A stretch of 64,000 nucleotides of DNA, taken from NCBI GenBank assembly GCA_003281685.1, contig QCBH01000005.1, positions 1 through 64,000 on the forward strand, in the 5' to 3' direction. The notes beneath the pieces are model-generated. The model did no database searches. It saw only the letters and a list, made by a program, of their open reading frames with translations, and had not been told where the DNA came from. Numbering within the stretch: the stretch's first letter is position 1; every line of letters begins with the position of its first letter. The translations under genes and the position numbers were made by a program. The DNA comes from Prochlorococcus sp. AG-347-E23 (GTDB lineage: Bacteria > Cyanobacteriota > Cyanobacteriia > PCC-6307 > Cyanobiaceae). Positions 30,507 through 40,845 of the stretch are shown in pieces.

Positions 30507-30947
30507 ATGACAAATTCAAAAAACTCTTCAAACAATTCTTTAAAAAGTAATGAATTGTACGCGATAGCAGAAACTTCGGGACAACAATTTTGGTTCGAGG
30601 TTAATAGATACTATGACATAGACAGATTAGATGCAAAAGAAAAAGATAAGATAACAATAGAAAAAGTTTTACTATTAAAAGACAAAGAATCTATCACTAT
30701 TGGGAAACCTTACGTAAAGGACGCAAAAATTGAATTAGAAGTAGTCTCCCATAAAAGAGATAAGAAAATTCTTGTATACAAAATGCGTCCGAAAAAAAAG
30801 ACAAGAAGAAAAATGGGACACAGACAAGAACTTACGAGAGTTATGGTAAAATCTATTTCAGTAGGCAAAAGTGCTCCTAAGTCTTCTTCAAAAAAAGAAA
30901 CTGTTAAAAAGGAAGCTAAACCAAAATCCGTAAAATCTACAAATTAA
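30507..30947 (+). CDS. rplU: 50S ribosomal protein L21
   Basis: This L21 has an N-terminal extension of about 16 polar residues before the core (YAIAETSGQQFWFEVNRYYD) and a Lys/Ser-rich tail after GHRQELTRVMVKSI. At 146 residues it is longer than the usual 103-120. It is paired with rpmA, 9 bases downstream, the universal L21-L27 order. The divergent kaiB start is 143 bases away. Confidence 0.94.
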   Translation: MTNSKNSSNNSLKSNELYAIAETSGQQFWFEVNRYYDIDRLDAKEKDKITIEKVLLLKDKESITIGKPYVKDAKIELEVVSHKRDKKILVYKMRPKKKTRRKMGHRQELTRVMVKSISVGKSAPKSSSKKETVKKEAKPKSVKSTN

Positions 30948-30956
30948 ACATTTCTA

Positions 30957-31217
30957 ATGGCACATAAAAAAGGAACAGGTTCTACAAGGAACGGTCGAGA
31001 TTCAAACTCTAAAAGACTGGGTGTTAAAGCTTATGGTGGAGAAATAGTAACTGCAGGATCAATTTTAATTCGCCAAAGAGGTACATCATTTTTGCCAGGA
31101 AACAATGTTGGTAAAGGTAAAGATGACACACTTTTTGCACTAAAAGAAGGAACTGTAAGTTTCGAAAGCATTAAAAGAAATCTAAGAAATAGAAAAAGAG
31201 TTAATATAGTTATCTAA
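30957..31217 (+). CDS. rpmA: 50S ribosomal protein L27
   Basis: This 86-residue L27 begins [20 protein letters not shown], the normal N-terminus that reaches the peptidyl-transferase centre, and contains the [20 protein letters not shown] core. It follows rplU. Its last 8 bases overlap the convergent methyltransferase gene. Confidence 0.96.
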   Translation: MAHKKGTGSTRNGRDSNSKRLGVKAYGGEIVTAGSILIRQRGTSFLPGNNVGKGKDDTLFALKEGTVSFESIKRNLRNRKRVNIVI

Positions 31218-31950
31218 TTTTCTTGTAAGCTCTTGTAGTTATAAGAATAGGATGAAAGACTTCTAAAAAATTTGCTTGAAGAGTCTCAAAAAACTTCTCA
31301 ACAATTAGATTATCATCGATATGAAACGGATATTCATTCTTATCTCCTTTGTAAAAATACCAATTGAATAGAGCAATAGAATTACTATCCATAATCTCAC
31401 TGAAATTAGTAATTTGAGAAACTGGATCTTCAAGATGTTCCAAAACATCAAGACAAACTATCGTATCAAATTTCAATATTTTTGTATCTTGAATTGTCTT
31501 GCAAAAAGTAAGTTTTTTTTCGACTCCTAATTTCTTAGCCCTGTACTCAACAAAATTTCTATTTGTTTGATTAATATCTACAAAAAACACATGCTCAACT
31601 TTTGAAGACATAGCGTTAGCTAATGCATGAGTACCAATACCTCCTCCAAAATCCAAAACCAAATCTCTAGAAAATCTCTGCTGAAGTTTTAAAGTATCAG
31701 CGATATAGTCTTTACTTGTAATATGCCAAGCAGCTAAATCAGCTACATGTCTATCTCCAACAATCTCAGTATAAAAATCTGAAACATCATTCAAAGCATC
31801 CCCGGGATGTGAATTCGCCAAATTCGTCTTTGCATTTGCAAGGACTTCATCTAAATCACATTCCCTGATAGATAAGTATTCCATTAAATGTGATTTCAAA
31901 TTAAAAGCATTTTCTAAAAACTCTTCTAAAATATAACTATTACTTTTCAA
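31210..31950 (-). CDS. Class I SAM-dependent methyltransferase
   Basis: This 246-residue protein has a Rossmann-type SAM-binding motif [16 protein letters not shown] near residue 98, an acidic end of strand 2 (FFVDINQTN) and motif IV-like [12 protein letters not shown]. That is the pattern of class I methyltransferases. The N-terminal 70 residues are helical and family-specific. The substrate is not evident. It converges with rpmA and diverges from truB by 76 bases. Confidence 0.75.
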   Translation of the reverse strand: MKSNSYILEEFLENAFNLKSHLMEYLSIRECDLDEVLANAKTNLANSHPGDALNDVSDFYTEIVGDRHVADLAAWHITSKDYIADTLKLQQRFSRDLVLDFGGGIGTHALANAMSSKVEHVFFVDINQTNRNFVEYRAKKLGVEKKLTFCKTIQDTKILKFDTIVCLDVLEHLEDPVSQITNFSEIMDSNSIALFNWYFYKGDKNEYPFHIDDNLIVEKFFETLQANFLEVFHPILITTRAYKKIR

Positions 31951-32026
31951 TTTCTTACTTTAAATTTTTAATATCAAAATCATAGAATGGTTATAAATCT
32001 TTCTCAAAGTATTCTTAATATTAAAA

Positions 32027-32950
32027 ATGAAAACTAAAGATGGATTTTTAGTAATTAATAAAGATAAAGGCTGTACCTCTCATGATTGTGTTAAACAAAT
32101 AAGAAAGTTACTAAATACAAAAAAGGTAGGGCACACAGGAACTCTTGACCCAGAAGTTGTAGGAACATTACCAATCGCGATAGGCAGTGCAACAAGATTT
32201 ATTCAATATCTTCCTCAGAGTAAAACTTACATAGGACAAATTAAATTGGGAATAAGAACTAACACTGATGATATTCACGGAGAAATTCTTAATCAAAAAA
32301 GTTGGCCTAAACTCAGTTATGACAAATTAGATCAATACTTAAATAGATTTAGAGGAATTATTAAACAAATTCCGCCGCAAGTATCAAGCGTGCACGTTAA
32401 TGGTGAGAGAGCTTATAAAAAATCTTTTAGAAATGAAATTTTTGAATTAGCTCCAAGAAGTGTAAAAGTAGACGAACTTACTTTAATGAAATGGGACCAA
32501 ATAAAAGGAATTATAGAAATAAAAATCAATTGTTCAGCTGGCACATATATAAGAGCAATTGCAAGAGATTTAGGAGAAATTCTTAATTCCGAAGGTTGCC
32601 TTCTACAACTAAAAAGAATTTCAGCCTGTGGCTTTGATGAACGAAACTCAATAAGGATATCTGATATCGAAAAAGAGAAAGGAAACAAAAATTCGAAAAA
32701 TTTTATTATTCCAACAATTTCTGCTCTAAATCATATTTCAACATTTGTCTTAAGTAATGAAGAACAAATCAATTTTTGGCAAACAGGCAGAGCAATTAAA
32801 GTTGATATTAATTACTTCAAGGAATGCAAGTCTTTTGATCATAAAAAACCCATAAAAGTAATAGATAAAAAACAAACACTACTTGGGATTGGCTTCTTAA
32901 ATCAAGATCAATATATTATGTATCCAAAATTAGTACTTAATGCTAAATAA
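32027..32950 (+). CDS. truB: tRNA pseudouridine-55 synthase
   Basis: This 307-residue TruB makes pseudouridine 55 in the tRNA T-loop. It begins [15 protein letters not shown] and has the catalytic Asp in [16 protein letters not shown]. The later [15 protein letters not shown] motif and a C-terminal PUA-like region complete the protein. Length is normal. It converges with the SpoIID-like gene, with 3 bases between the stops. Confidence 0.95.
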   Translation: MKTKDGFLVINKDKGCTSHDCVKQIRKLLNTKKVGHTGTLDPEVVGTLPIAIGSATRFIQYLPQSKTYIGQIKLGIRTNTDDIHGEILNQKSWPKLSYDKLDQYLNRFRGIIKQIPPQVSSVHVNGERAYKKSFRNEIFELAPRSVKVDELTLMKWDQIKGIIEIKINCSAGTYIRAIARDLGEILNSEGCLLQLKRISACGFDERNSIRISDIEKEKGNKNSKNFIIPTISALNHISTFVLSNEEQINFWQTGRAIKVDINYFKECKSFDHKKPIKVIDKKQTLLGIGFLNQDQYIMYPKLVLNAK

Positions 32951-32953
32951 CCT

Positions 32954-34129
32954 CTACAGGTAATCTTTTCTAAAAGGTTTAATCTGCACGCCCCTATAAA
33001 AATACTTTAATATTTTTTCAGCTTTTTGGCCTTTAGAGGCCATATATTTAGCACCCCATTGACTCATGCCAACTCCATGACCTGATCCCTGTCCAAAAAC
33101 TATCAAACCTTTTTTTGTAGGAAATTTATTATCAAATTCTTCCTCAAAAAATTTAAATCTCATAAAATTACTCTTAAGGCCCAATCTTTTTCTTAAAACT
33201 ACCCCAGACATTTGCTCAAAACCATAAGTCCCAATAAGTTTTACATTTTTTACCCTCCCTGTATTAGTAATATCTAGAATCTCTATATTTTTTAAACCTC
33301 CAATCTTGGGAAATAAATTTGTTAATTCATTACTCGAAAAAGTTTTTTGCCATTTAAATTTTGGATTATTTTGATCAAAATCTCTCACACTAGATAAATA
33401 CGAATATTTATTCTTCCATACATCCTGACTATTTTCTGTCATCCCGCCGGAACTGCTATGAAACAAAGCATTAATTAATTTATTGTTATGCGTCAAAACC
33501 AAAGATCTTGTATTTTTAACGGCTCTGATAGTTTTATAAGTACTAGACTCCAAGCCATTATAGACTTGATTTTTCTGGGTCGAATCGATATCAAATAAAT
33601 TATTCCCCTTTTGCTTCAAAGCATAAGTTCTTGAGGCAATTGCTTGTGCCTTTAATGCTTCAATAGGCCATTTTGTTGGCATCTCTGAGCCGACGACACT
33701 ACTTAGGTATTTTTCTATTCCTAAAACATTCACTACCAATATTTCAGAATCAAATACAAAGAGATTAAGCTTTCCAGAAAATCTCTTCTGCCCTACCCAT
33801 ATACCTCTTCCATCAGAAGATCTAACTTGAAATTTTTGATTACTTTTTAAGTTATATTTTTTTTGTTTATTTTTATCAAAATACAAAATTTTTCTATTTT
33901 TCTCATTTTTCAAAGTTAAGCCTTTTATTTTTTTACTTGAAAAAAATTTACCTTCTATGGTTAAAGGGATTGATCTATCTGATCTGATCCTTAAATTGTT
34001 ATTTTTTGATATCAAAACTCTAATTATCGGCTCTCTAGATGCAAAAACACTTTCACTCTGAAAAATACAAATAAATAAAAAACTAATCAGGCAACATTTA
34101 CTATAATTTTTTTTTAATATAAGTATCAC
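32954..34129 (-). CDS. SpoIID/LytB-domain protein
   Basis: This 391-residue protein has an N-terminal hydrophobic signal (CCLISFLFICIFQSESVFA), then the SpoIID domain with VVGSEMPTKWPIEALKAQAIASR and the conserved C-terminal GQGSGHGVGMSQWGAKYMA. SpoIID family members cut or stimulate cutting of peptidoglycan in Bacillus sporulation. Cyanobacterial homologues are widespread but little characterised, and presumably act on the cell wall. The catalytic Glu is probably the one in SEMP. Confidence 0.88.
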   Translation of the reverse strand: MILILKKNYSKCCLISFLFICIFQSESVFASREPIIRVLISKNNNLRIRSDRSIPLTIEGKFFSSKKIKGLTLKNEKNRKILYFDKNKQKKYNLKSNQKFQVRSSDGRGIWVGQKRFSGKLNLFVFDSEILVVNVLGIEKYLSSVVGSEMPTKWPIEALKAQAIASRTYALKQKGNNLFDIDSTQKNQVYNGLESSTYKTIRAVKNTRSLVLTHNNKLINALFHSSSGGMTENSQDVWKNKYSYLSSVRDFDQNNPKFKWQKTFSSNELTNLFPKIGGLKNIEILDITNTGRVKNVKLIGTYGFEQMSGVVLRKRLGLKSNFMRFKFFEEEFDNKFPTKKGLIVFGQGSGHGVGMSQWGAKYMASKGQKAEKILKYFYRGVQIKPFRKDYL

Positions 34130-34217
34130 TTTGTTTAAAAACGGATGCTTAATTTGCCTAAGTTTGACTAAAAGTCTAGATTTAATCCAGATATAAAAAT
34201 AAAAATATCATAAATAA

Positions 34218-35156
34218 GTGAATATCACCTTCTTAGGAACAAGCTCAGGAGTCCCATCCCTAACGAGAAATGTTTCTTCCCTAGCACTAAAATTATCACA
34301 GTCATCAGAAGTTTGGCTTTTTGATTGCGGAGAGGGAACTCAACATCAAATAATGAAAAGTAATATTAAATCTTCGCAAATCAAGAAAATATTTATTACG
34401 CATATGCATGGAGATCATATTTATGGTTTACCTGGACTTTTAGCTAGCTTAGGATTATCAGGGAATAGTAAGGGAATTGAAATTTACGGTCCTTCAGAGT
34501 TGCAAAGTTTTATAATTTCTTCACTTAAAAGCAGTTTTTGCAAACTAACGTTCCCATTGCATTTTGTGGAAGTTGAAAATTTTGCAACAAAAAATAAAAT
34601 TTTATTTGAAAACAAAAAAATAAAAGTAAACTGCGTCTGCCTTAAACATAAAATACCTGCTTATGGTTATCGAGTGAGTGAAAAAGATAAGCCAGGTATT
34701 TTTGATATCAAAAAAGCAGAGTGCCTAAAAATAGCGCCAGGACCAATTTATTCAGAACTGCAAAAAGGTAAAAAAGTCGTATTAGCGGATGGTAGGACAT
34801 TCGATGGGAAAGAATTCTGTGGACCTCCTAGGAAGGGTAAAAGTTTTGTTTATTGCACAGATACGGTCTTTAGCGAATCAGCTGTTTCACTATCAAAAAA
34901 TGCCGATTTACTCGTACATGAATCGACTTTTTCAGAGAAGGATGAAAGCATGGCCTACGAAAAATTACATTCCACAACAATCATGGCTGCCAAAACAGCA
35001 TTATTATCTAACACAAAAAAATTAATTATTACTCATTTAAGTCCAAGATACACTAATAAAAATGCAGTTAAGCCAAGCGATTTGCTTCAAGAGGCTCAAA
35101 AAGTTTTTCCAAATACCCAGCTTGCAAAAGATTTTCTAACGGCAGAAATAAAATAA
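34218..35156 (+). CDS. rnz: Ribonuclease Z (tRNA 3' endonuclease)
   Basis: This 312-residue metallo-beta-lactamase-fold RNase removes tRNA 3' trailers. The zinc motif THMHGDH lies at residues 61-67, preceded by FDCGEGTQHQ. The C-terminal LVHESTF and THLSPRY supply further ligands. It starts with GTG at 34218. It is essential here because tRNA genes in this window do not encode CCA. The pentapeptide gene follows 32 bases downstream. Confidence 0.95.
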   Translation: MNITFLGTSSGVPSLTRNVSSLALKLSQSSEVWLFDCGEGTQHQIMKSNIKSSQIKKIFITHMHGDHIYGLPGLLASLGLSGNSKGIEIYGPSELQSFIISSLKSSFCKLTFPLHFVEVENFATKNKILFENKKIKVNCVCLKHKIPAYGYRVSEKDKPGIFDIKKAECLKIAPGPIYSELQKGKKVVLADGRTFDGKEFCGPPRKGKSFVYCTDTVFSESAVSLSKNADLLVHESTFSEKDESMAYEKLHSTTIMAAKTALLSNTKKLIITHLSPRYTNKNAVKPSDLLQEAQKVFPNTQLAKDFLTAEIK

Positions 35157-35188
35157 ACTGCAACAGTTCGTGAGAAGAAGGGTCGCAA

Positions 35189-35791
35189 ATGACCAACCCA
35201 TGGAATAATAGTCATAGGTTTTCTATATTGATGTTGATCGAAATGGTTTCTATTTTTTCATCACTACATAAGTCTTGTAAAAGACTATTTATTTTTCTTC
35301 CATTAATTATTGGTTTACTAATTAATCCAATCACTGCAAACGCACTCTATCCTAGTGATCCGTCATCAGTGGACGTACTAAAAGATGATCTTCACGGTGC
35401 CGACCTTCATAATACTGAATATGTTAAATATGATCTATCTAATCAAGATTTAGGAGAAGCTAATCTTCAAGGCGCATATATGAGCGTAACAACTGCAAAA
35501 AACTCTAGTTTTAAAGGCGCAAATATGACGGATCTTATTGCATATGCAACACGCTTTGATAATGCGGATTTTACAGATGCAAATCTCACTAATGGTGAGC
35601 TAATGAAAAGTGTTTTTGATGGAGCAATTATTGATGGAGCAGACTTTACCGATGCGAATCTTGATCTTTCTCAAAGAAAATCCTTATGTGAAAGAGCTAG
35701 TGGAACTAATTCACAAACTGGAGTTGACACAATTGATAGTCTTGAATGCACCGGCTTAAAAGGTTATATGCCTCCAAAACCAAAGGCATAA
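35189..35791 (+). CDS. Secreted pentapeptide-repeat protein
   Basis: This 200-residue protein has a basic N-terminus and a hydrophobic signal (LFIFLPLIIGLLINPITANA), with likely cleavage near residue 53. At least eight pentapeptide repeats of the A(D/N)LxX type follow (GADLHNTEY, GEANLQGAYM, GANMTDLIA, NADFTDANL, GADFTDANL). Two cysteines lie in the tail. Such proteins form a right-handed helix, and in cyanobacteria they are commonly lumenal. The function is unknown. An ATG at 35189 is used; an internal Met at 35231 is an alternative. Confidence 0.85.
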   Translation: MTNPWNNSHRFSILMLIEMVSIFSSLHKSCKRLFIFLPLIIGLLINPITANALYPSDPSSVDVLKDDLHGADLHNTEYVKYDLSNQDLGEANLQGAYMSVTTAKNSSFKGANMTDLIAYATRFDNADFTDANLTNGELMKSVFDGAIIDGADFTDANLDLSQRKSLCERASGTNSQTGVDTIDSLECTGLKGYMPPKPKA

Positions 35792-35800
35792 TATTTAAAG

Positions 35801-36169
35801 CTAACTAACTTCATAAGGGGAGATATTACCAGGTTCTTTGGAGCCTGGTTTTTTGCTATACCACCATTCTTGTATATCAGAAGAAAATTTCTTTGCAAAA
35901 AGAGTTATAACTGTCTCAACAGGTTTTGATCCAGGCTCCAAAATCTGTACTGAGTAAGATGGGCATTTTCTTGAAGCCATATCAGCAACGAACCTAGAAC
36001 CTATCCTTCTCCAACTAGGCTCCTTACTTCTCCAAGCGAGCCTTGAGCAGGGCCAAGGTAACTCTTCCCTATCGTAAAGTCTGCAACATGGTCCAATTAC
36101 CTTATAGCTATACTGACCTCCATAACTTGATTGCACACTGCCAGTCTTGAAAAATTCAAATTTATTCAT
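35801..36169 (-). CDS. Conserved cyanobacterial protein, unknown
   Basis: This 122-residue soluble protein is rich in Arg, Trp and Ser. It has three cysteines (GPCCRLYDREELPWPC) plus one in RKCPSY, and a SRFVADMASRKCP segment. I do not know a function. It converges with the pentapeptide gene. Its 3' coding end contains a strong hairpin plus T-run that would end the opposite transcript. It lies downstream of petF with a terminator between them. Confidence 0.65.
   Translation of the reverse strand: MNKFEFFKTGSVQSSYGGQYSYKVIGPCCRLYDREELPWPCSRLAWRSKEPSWRRIGSRFVADMASRKCPSYSVQILEPGSKPVETVITLFAKKFSSDIQEWWYSKKPGSKEPGNISPYEVS
35829..35854 (+). terminator. Terminator of pentapeptide gene inside convergent gene
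   Basis: CCAGGTTC pairs with GAGCCTGG (8 pairs, one G-U) across a TTTG loop, followed by six T. It lies 37 bases after the pentapeptide gene stop on the plus strand, yet inside the last codons of the minus-strand gene 35801-36169. Confidence 0.7.
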
Positions 36170-36171
36170 TC

Positions 36172-36201
36172 AAAAAAAAAGCCACCTTCATAGAGGGTGG
36201 C
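36172..36201 (-). terminator. Rho-independent terminator after petF
   Basis: Read on the minus strand, GCCACC pairs with GGTGGC around a 9-base loop and is followed by nine T. It begins 46 bases after the petF stop and lies just upstream of the next minus-strand gene, so it should end the abundant ferredoxin transcript. Confidence 0.8.
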
Positions 36202-36246
36202 AGAGAAATAATGAATAATCAACTTAGAAAAGTTAATTTTTTATAA

Positions 36247-36546
36247 TTAATACAATTCTTCCTCAGCATGAGTTGTAATTGTTACGTCAGATGTTGGATA
36301 AGCAACACATGTGAGTACAAAACCAGCTTCTAATTGATCATCATCCAAGAAACTTTGATCTGATTGATCAACACTTCCAGAAGTAACTTTTCCAGCACAT
36401 GTTGAACACGCTCCAGCTCTGCAGGAGTAAGGAAGGTCAATGCCTTGTTCTTCAGCAGCATCTAGAATGTACTGGTCATCAGGTACTTCAATAGTTGAAT
36501 TGAGACCTTCACCTTCGCCGATTAGTGTAACTTTGTAAGAAGCCAT
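36247..36546 (-). CDS. petF: Plant-type [2Fe-2S] ferredoxin
   Basis: This 99-residue photosynthetic ferredoxin has the four cluster cysteines Cys42, Cys47, Cys50 and Cys80 (CRAGACSTC and VLTCVAYP). The acidic surface and C-terminal EEELY are typical. It carries electrons from photosystem I to FNR, nitrogen and sulfur assimilation and thioredoxin reductase. It is a single-gene unit with its own terminator. Length is normal. Confidence 0.96.
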   Translation of the reverse strand: MASYKVTLIGEGEGLNSTIEVPDDQYILDAAEEQGIDLPYSCRAGACSTCAGKVTSGSVDQSDQSFLDDDQLEAGFVLTCVAYPTSDVTITTHAEEELY

Positions 36547-36680
36547 TTAAATAAAAAATTGTTGGTAATTAATACCTATCAAATACATTTTTAACATCGA
36601 TTGAGTCGATATGTGAGATTTTGAAGTAAAAAATGACACAATAAAATGTATTAAAGAGTATTCATAAGAAAAACTTATAC

Positions 36681-37592
36681 TTAGGATGGATCGCTGGTTT
36701 TTTTCGCAGAAATACAAGCCCAATCTTTTCTAGTTGATACATCCAACAATTTCAAGTCATTCTGGATAAGTTTTTTTATAATTTCATCTTTTTGAGAATT
36801 CAAAATTCCACTGAAAATGACTTCCCCATTATCTCTCAAGCACTTATAAATATTTGGAATCATTTCTCTTATTACTTCTGCAAGAATATTGCATAAAACA
36901 AAATCAAATTGTTTGAGTTTATTTTTGGAAATTACCTCATTAAAAGATCCCAAATATGTATTTAAATTTTTTAAATTACCGAAATTCAGTTGAAAATTAG
37001 AGTTAGTTGAATTAATAGCTAAATAATCATTATCTACTGCAAAAACATCTTTAGCGCCAAGCAATCTTGCGGCGACACTCAAAATCCCACTACCACTCCC
37101 AATATCTAATACCTTTTTATCAGAAAATAAAATATTCTCCATTCTTTCCAAGCAAAGATAAGTAGAAGGGTGACTTCCTGTACCAAAAGCTGCTCCTGGA
37201 TCAATTTTTATGATTTTTTTATCTTTAAATTTTTCATTTAGATTTATCCAACAGGGCAATATTAAAAAATGATTTCCTATCAATTCAGGTCCCCAATATT
37301 TCTTCCAGCTTGTTAACCAATCCTCCTCTTTAATAATACTCCATTCAAAAAATTGATTGTTAGGGGCATTAATATTTAGAAGTTTACTAATTATTTTTTC
37401 AAACTCACTTTTAGAACTTTCGCCCCAATCATCAATTGGAAGCCATATATTCACTTCTTTTTTATTTTCATTTTTAATTAAATATTCAAATGAGAAACTA
37501 AATATTCCCAGCTCATTTAATTTCCAAATAATAATTTCTTCCAAATCACTTTCAATCAGAAAAGTTAGTTTATACCAATCTTTAATTACCAT
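36681..37592 (-). CDS. prmA: Ribosomal protein L11 methyltransferase
   Basis: This 303-residue PrmA has a divergent N-terminal L11-binding domain, then the SAM-binding domain with [20 protein letters not shown] and [20 protein letters not shown], and the NILAEVI motif. It methylates ribosomal protein L11. The gene starts 17 bases after the serA stop, and this serA-prmA order suggests co-transcription. Confidence 0.94.
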   Translation of the reverse strand: MVIKDWYKLTFLIESDLEEIIIWKLNELGIFSFSFEYLIKNENKKEVNIWLPIDDWGESSKSEFEKIISKLLNINAPNNQFFEWSIIKEEDWLTSWKKYWGPELIGNHFLILPCWINLNEKFKDKKIIKIDPGAAFGTGSHPSTYLCLERMENILFSDKKVLDIGSGSGILSVAARLLGAKDVFAVDNDYLAINSTNSNFQLNFGNLKNLNTYLGSFNEVISKNKLKQFDFVLCNILAEVIREMIPNIYKCLRDNGEVIFSGILNSQKDEIIKKLIQNDLKLLDVSTRKDWACISAKKTSDPS

Positions 37593-37609
37593 TAACCAAG
37601 AAAATCTTT

Positions 37610-39196
37610 TTATAAAGTTACTGGATTAGCGTTAGTAATTCCCTCAACTTCAATAATGGTATCAAGTAACTTATTAGGTATTGGATCATCAATACTTAGA
37701 ACCATAACAGCTTCCCCTCTAACAATTTTGCGCCCAACTTGCATTGAGGCAATATTTACATTGTTGCTACCTAATAAGGAACCCAACTTGCCAATAATAC
37801 CCGGCATATCTCTGTGCCTAGTAACCAACATATATCTGCTTGGCGATACGTTAACTGGGTATTGATCAATACTAATAATTCTTAATTCTCCATCAGCGAA
37901 AATACTTCCTGCTACGCTATGGTCTCCATTATCTCCATAAGTAGTTAACTGAAGCGAGCCACTTGCAAATTCAGGTCTTGCCTCATCTTTACTTTCGACA
38001 ACTGTAATGCCCCTAGAATCTGCTTCCAGAGAGGCATTCACATAATTGATCCTATCTCCCAAAGCTTTACTTAGAAGGCCTTTTAAACTAGCTATTATTA
38101 ATGGTTGGGAAGGATGTTGCACAAATTCGCCTTGAAGCTTCACCTCTAGTTTTTGAATCTGTCCACCTGAAAGCTGGCTTATAAGCAAACCCATTGTTTC
38201 AGCCAACTGCAAATGAGGTTTTAGACTATCCATAATATCTGGGCTCAAACCTGGTATGTTTACTGCAGTTCTTGCAGATAAACCAAGCAAGACATCTCTT
38301 ATTTGTTCTGCGACATCAACAGCTACATTTTCTTGAGCTTCCCGAGTAGATGCTCCTAAGTGAGGGGTAAGAATAAGATTCTTTTCAACCTTCAAGAGTG
38401 GTGAATTAGATTCCAAAGGTTCTTTAGAAAAGACATCTATTGCAGCGCCTCCAATCAATGATTTATTTAAAGCTTCTGATAATGCCTCTTCATCAATCAA
38501 GCCTCCTCGAGCACAATTAATTAATTTTGCGCTGCTTTTCATACTTTTAAGCACATCTATATTTACCAAATTCTCTGTCTCTGGAGTGCGAGGCAAATGC
38601 AAAGTTACATAATCGGATTGTTGGAATAAATCTTGCAGTTCAGAAAGTTTAACTTGTATTTGTTGAGCTCTTTCATTTGAAACAAAGGGATCATATCCGA
38701 AAACTTCCATTCCCAATGCATTAGCAACTTTCGCTACATGAGCACCAATTTTTCCTAAACCTACTACACCTAATTTTTTCATATAAAGCTCATTCCCAAC
38801 AAATTTCTTTCTTTCCCATTTACCTGACAAAGTACTACTATTAGCAACTGGAATATGTCTAGATAAGGCCAACATCATAGCTATAGTATGCTCTGCAGCA
38901 GCTATCGTGTTACCTCCTGGAGAATTAACAACAAGAACTCCTTTTTGCGTAGCAGCCTTAACATCTACATTATCTACTCCAACTCCTGCTCTTCCAATAA
39001 TTCTCAGTTTACTTGAAGAGTTAATAATTTCTTCAGTCACTTGAGTACCAGAGCGAATCATTAAAGCATCATAATCTCCAATTATTGAAGCCAACTCAGA
39101 TTCTGAGATTCCTATCTTCTGATCAACCTGAGCAACTTGTGAAAGAATATCGATTCCTGTTTGATCAATTGGATCTGTAATGAGAACTTTTGTCAT
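37610..39196 (-). CDS. serA: D-3-phosphoglycerate dehydrogenase
   Basis: This 528-residue long-form SerA performs the first step of serine synthesis. Domains in order: substrate/NAD-binding with [15 protein letters not shown] and [19 protein letters not shown], catalytic-loop region [16 protein letters not shown], an intervening domain (about 320-450), and a C-terminal ACT domain ([20 protein letters not shown]) that usually senses serine. It lies upstream of prmA and is divergent from the gene at 39296. Confidence 0.95.
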   Translation of the reverse strand: MTKVLITDPIDQTGIDILSQVAQVDQKIGISESELASIIGDYDALMIRSGTQVTEEIINSSSKLRIIGRAGVGVDNVDVKAATQKGVLVVNSPGGNTIAAAEHTIAMMLALSRHIPVANSSTLSGKWERKKFVGNELYMKKLGVVGLGKIGAHVAKVANALGMEVFGYDPFVSNERAQQIQVKLSELQDLFQQSDYVTLHLPRTPETENLVNIDVLKSMKSSAKLINCARGGLIDEEALSEALNKSLIGGAAIDVFSKEPLESNSPLLKVEKNLILTPHLGASTREAQENVAVDVAEQIRDVLLGLSARTAVNIPGLSPDIMDSLKPHLQLAETMGLLISQLSGGQIQKLEVKLQGEFVQHPSQPLIIASLKGLLSKALGDRINYVNASLEADSRGITVVESKDEARPEFASGSLQLTTYGDNGDHSVAGSIFADGELRIISIDQYPVNVSPSRYMLVTRHRDMPGIIGKLGSLLGSNNVNIASMQVGRKIVRGEAVMVLSIDDPIPNKLLDTIIEVEGITNANPVTL

Positions 39197-39295
39197 TTAA
39201 GATTGGTTCTTTAATCTTTTACTTTAACTTAATCTATAGTGTAAGTATCTTATTTTATTAATTTGAATAACACACAAACAGTTGAGGATTAAATT

Positions 39296-39862
39296 TTGAC
39301 AAAAAGTATTGTGATATTTGAAGGCATCGATAAATGTGTCCAGTTATTTGATGTTTTCAAAGAAAAATCAGTAATGCTCTCTGAAGCTATTTTGATTCCA
39401 CCAATAAGTGAAAAAATAACATCAGCAGAAACCGAATTACTTAATGCGAAAGCAAATATCTCATTCAAATCTCAAAATTTTGAAGATATTAGAATTTTAA
39501 ATCCTAAACTTGATAGAAAGATTAGACAAAGAGATATGAGTAAATGGCTAATGCCGTTTGGTTTTATAGCTGGAATAGCATTTTCTAATATGACAAATTT
39601 ATCTACCTTCAGCTTTCTTGGTTTAAATAACATCGGGGAATCATTAATTGGAGGTCTCTTAGGAATGGGTTCAGGTTATTTAGGAAGCATTGTTTCTTCT
39701 GCAACTATTAACATCAATAGAAATAAAGAATTGAGATCAATTATTAATTTTAATAAACAGGGTAAATGGCTTGTTCTACTTGAAAATCAAGTTGGGACCG
39801 AATTACCTTGGGCTTTGATAAAGCAATCAGAAGCGAAAGATATAATTTTTTTAGAAGGCTAA
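39296..39862 (+). CDS. Conserved hypothetical membrane-associated protein
   Basis: This 188-residue protein has a soluble N-terminal half and a central Gly-rich hydrophobic region (about residues 85-145, including GESLIGGLLGMGSGYLGSIVSS), then a soluble tail. The Gly pattern resembles a glycine zipper, often used to pack helices in membranes. The start is a TTG at 39296. The next gene starts directly after its stop (39862/39863), so it is probably co-expressed with the photosystem II S4 protein. Confidence 0.65.
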   Translation: MTKSIVIFEGIDKCVQLFDVFKEKSVMLSEAILIPPISEKITSAETELLNAKANISFKSQNFEDIRILNPKLDRKIRQRDMSKWLMPFGFIAGIAFSNMTNLSTFSFLGLNNIGESLIGGLLGMGSGYLGSIVSSATININRNKELRSIINFNKQGKWLVLLENQVGTELPWALIKQSEAKDIIFLEG

Positions 39863-40654
39863 ATGATTGATTTAAAAGAAATTTTAAAAAATTCAAACTA
39901 CAAAAAAGAAACTGAGGAATTAATAAATATAGCCAACTTAGCTTATAAACATTGGGAAACTTATTGGACTGGATTTAATTCAACCTATATATGCGAAGAG
40001 ATTCTAAAAGATTTTGAAAATTTAAATGATTTCAAATTTTTTATTTATGGAGGATTCTCCTCTTCTCAAAGATCTAGAATAGCTTGCTTTAGAGGAGATA
40101 ATATTCCTGAAGAGGATGTGCTAAAAAGTAATTTTCCGGCTCAAGGGATAAAAATTTATGGCAATTTTTTATTTGATAATGCTACACAAGACGACTTTAG
40201 ATCCCTCTTAATAGAAAATGGGCTAAATGAAGTAAAACTTGGAGATATATGGACTATTGGCGATAGGGGGGCACAAGGGATAATTGATGATTTAGATATT
40301 GAGCATCTTGATGAAAAGAACTTTTTTTTGAGAGACGTAAAAGTAAAAATTAATTTAATTGATATAGATGAATTACAAATACCTTCTGGAAGAAAAAAAA
40401 AACTTGTTAATACGGTAGAAGCTTCAACAAGATTAGACGCTATTGCTTCAGCTGGTTTCAGGATATCAAGAACCAAAATTATTGAAAGGTTAGAAAATGG
40501 AATGCTCAAATTAAATGGGAACAAAGTTAATAAGCCAACTATTAATCTAAAAATTGGCGACATACTAGAATTAGAAAATAAAGGATTTATCGAAATTCTA
40601 AATTTAGAAATCACAAAAAGAGAAAGATGGAAAGTTAAATTACTTAGAAAATGA
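39863..40654 (+). CDS. Photosystem II S4-domain protein
   Basis: This 263-residue protein has an N-terminal YlmH-like domain (1-180). A C-terminal S4 RNA-binding domain follows (about 185-255) with RLDAIASAGFRISRTKIIERL and GNKVNKPTINLKIGDILELE. It matches the cyanobacterial and plastid family named photosystem II S4 domain protein, which is related to ribosome-associated YlmH. The molecular role is not settled. It directly abuts the preceding gene and lies 49 bases before tRNA-Val. Confidence 0.85.
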   Translation: MIDLKEILKNSNYKKETEELINIANLAYKHWETYWTGFNSTYICEEILKDFENLNDFKFFIYGGFSSSQRSRIACFRGDNIPEEDVLKSNFPAQGIKIYGNFLFDNATQDDFRSLLIENGLNEVKLGDIWTIGDRGAQGIIDDLDIEHLDEKNFFLRDVKVKINLIDIDELQIPSGRKKKLVNTVEASTRLDAIASAGFRISRTKIIERLENGMLKLNGNKVNKPTINLKIGDILELENKGFIEILNLEITKRERWKVKLLRK

Positions 40655-40703
40655 AACTTAACCTGCTATTTTCTTATAAGGGGAATTTAAAATTCTTCAA
40701 TTT

Positions 40704-40775
40704 GGGCGATTAGCTCAGTGGTAGAGCACTACCTCGACACGGTAGTGGCCACTGGTTCGAATCCAGTATCGCCCA
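40704..40775 (+). tRNA. tRNA-Val (anticodon GAC)
   Basis: A full cloverleaf is visible: acceptor GGGCGAT/ATCGCCC with discriminator A, D arm GCTC/GAGC, anticodon stem CTACC/GGTAG with loop TCGACAC, and T arm ACTGG-TTCGAAT-CCAGT. The anticodon is GAC (Val). The base before the anticodon is C rather than the near-universal U33. No CCA is encoded, as usual in cyanobacteria. Confidence 0.94.
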
Positions 40776-40845
40776 TAAAAACTTTTGGTGCCCTTGTAGC
40801 TTATATCCACAGAAAATAATTTCTTTTTTTAGATTATTAAAAAAG

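Noticed and set aside
40156..40614. Minus-strand frame opposite the S4-domain gene
   Set aside because: It mirrors a well-supported gene and has no recognisable domain.
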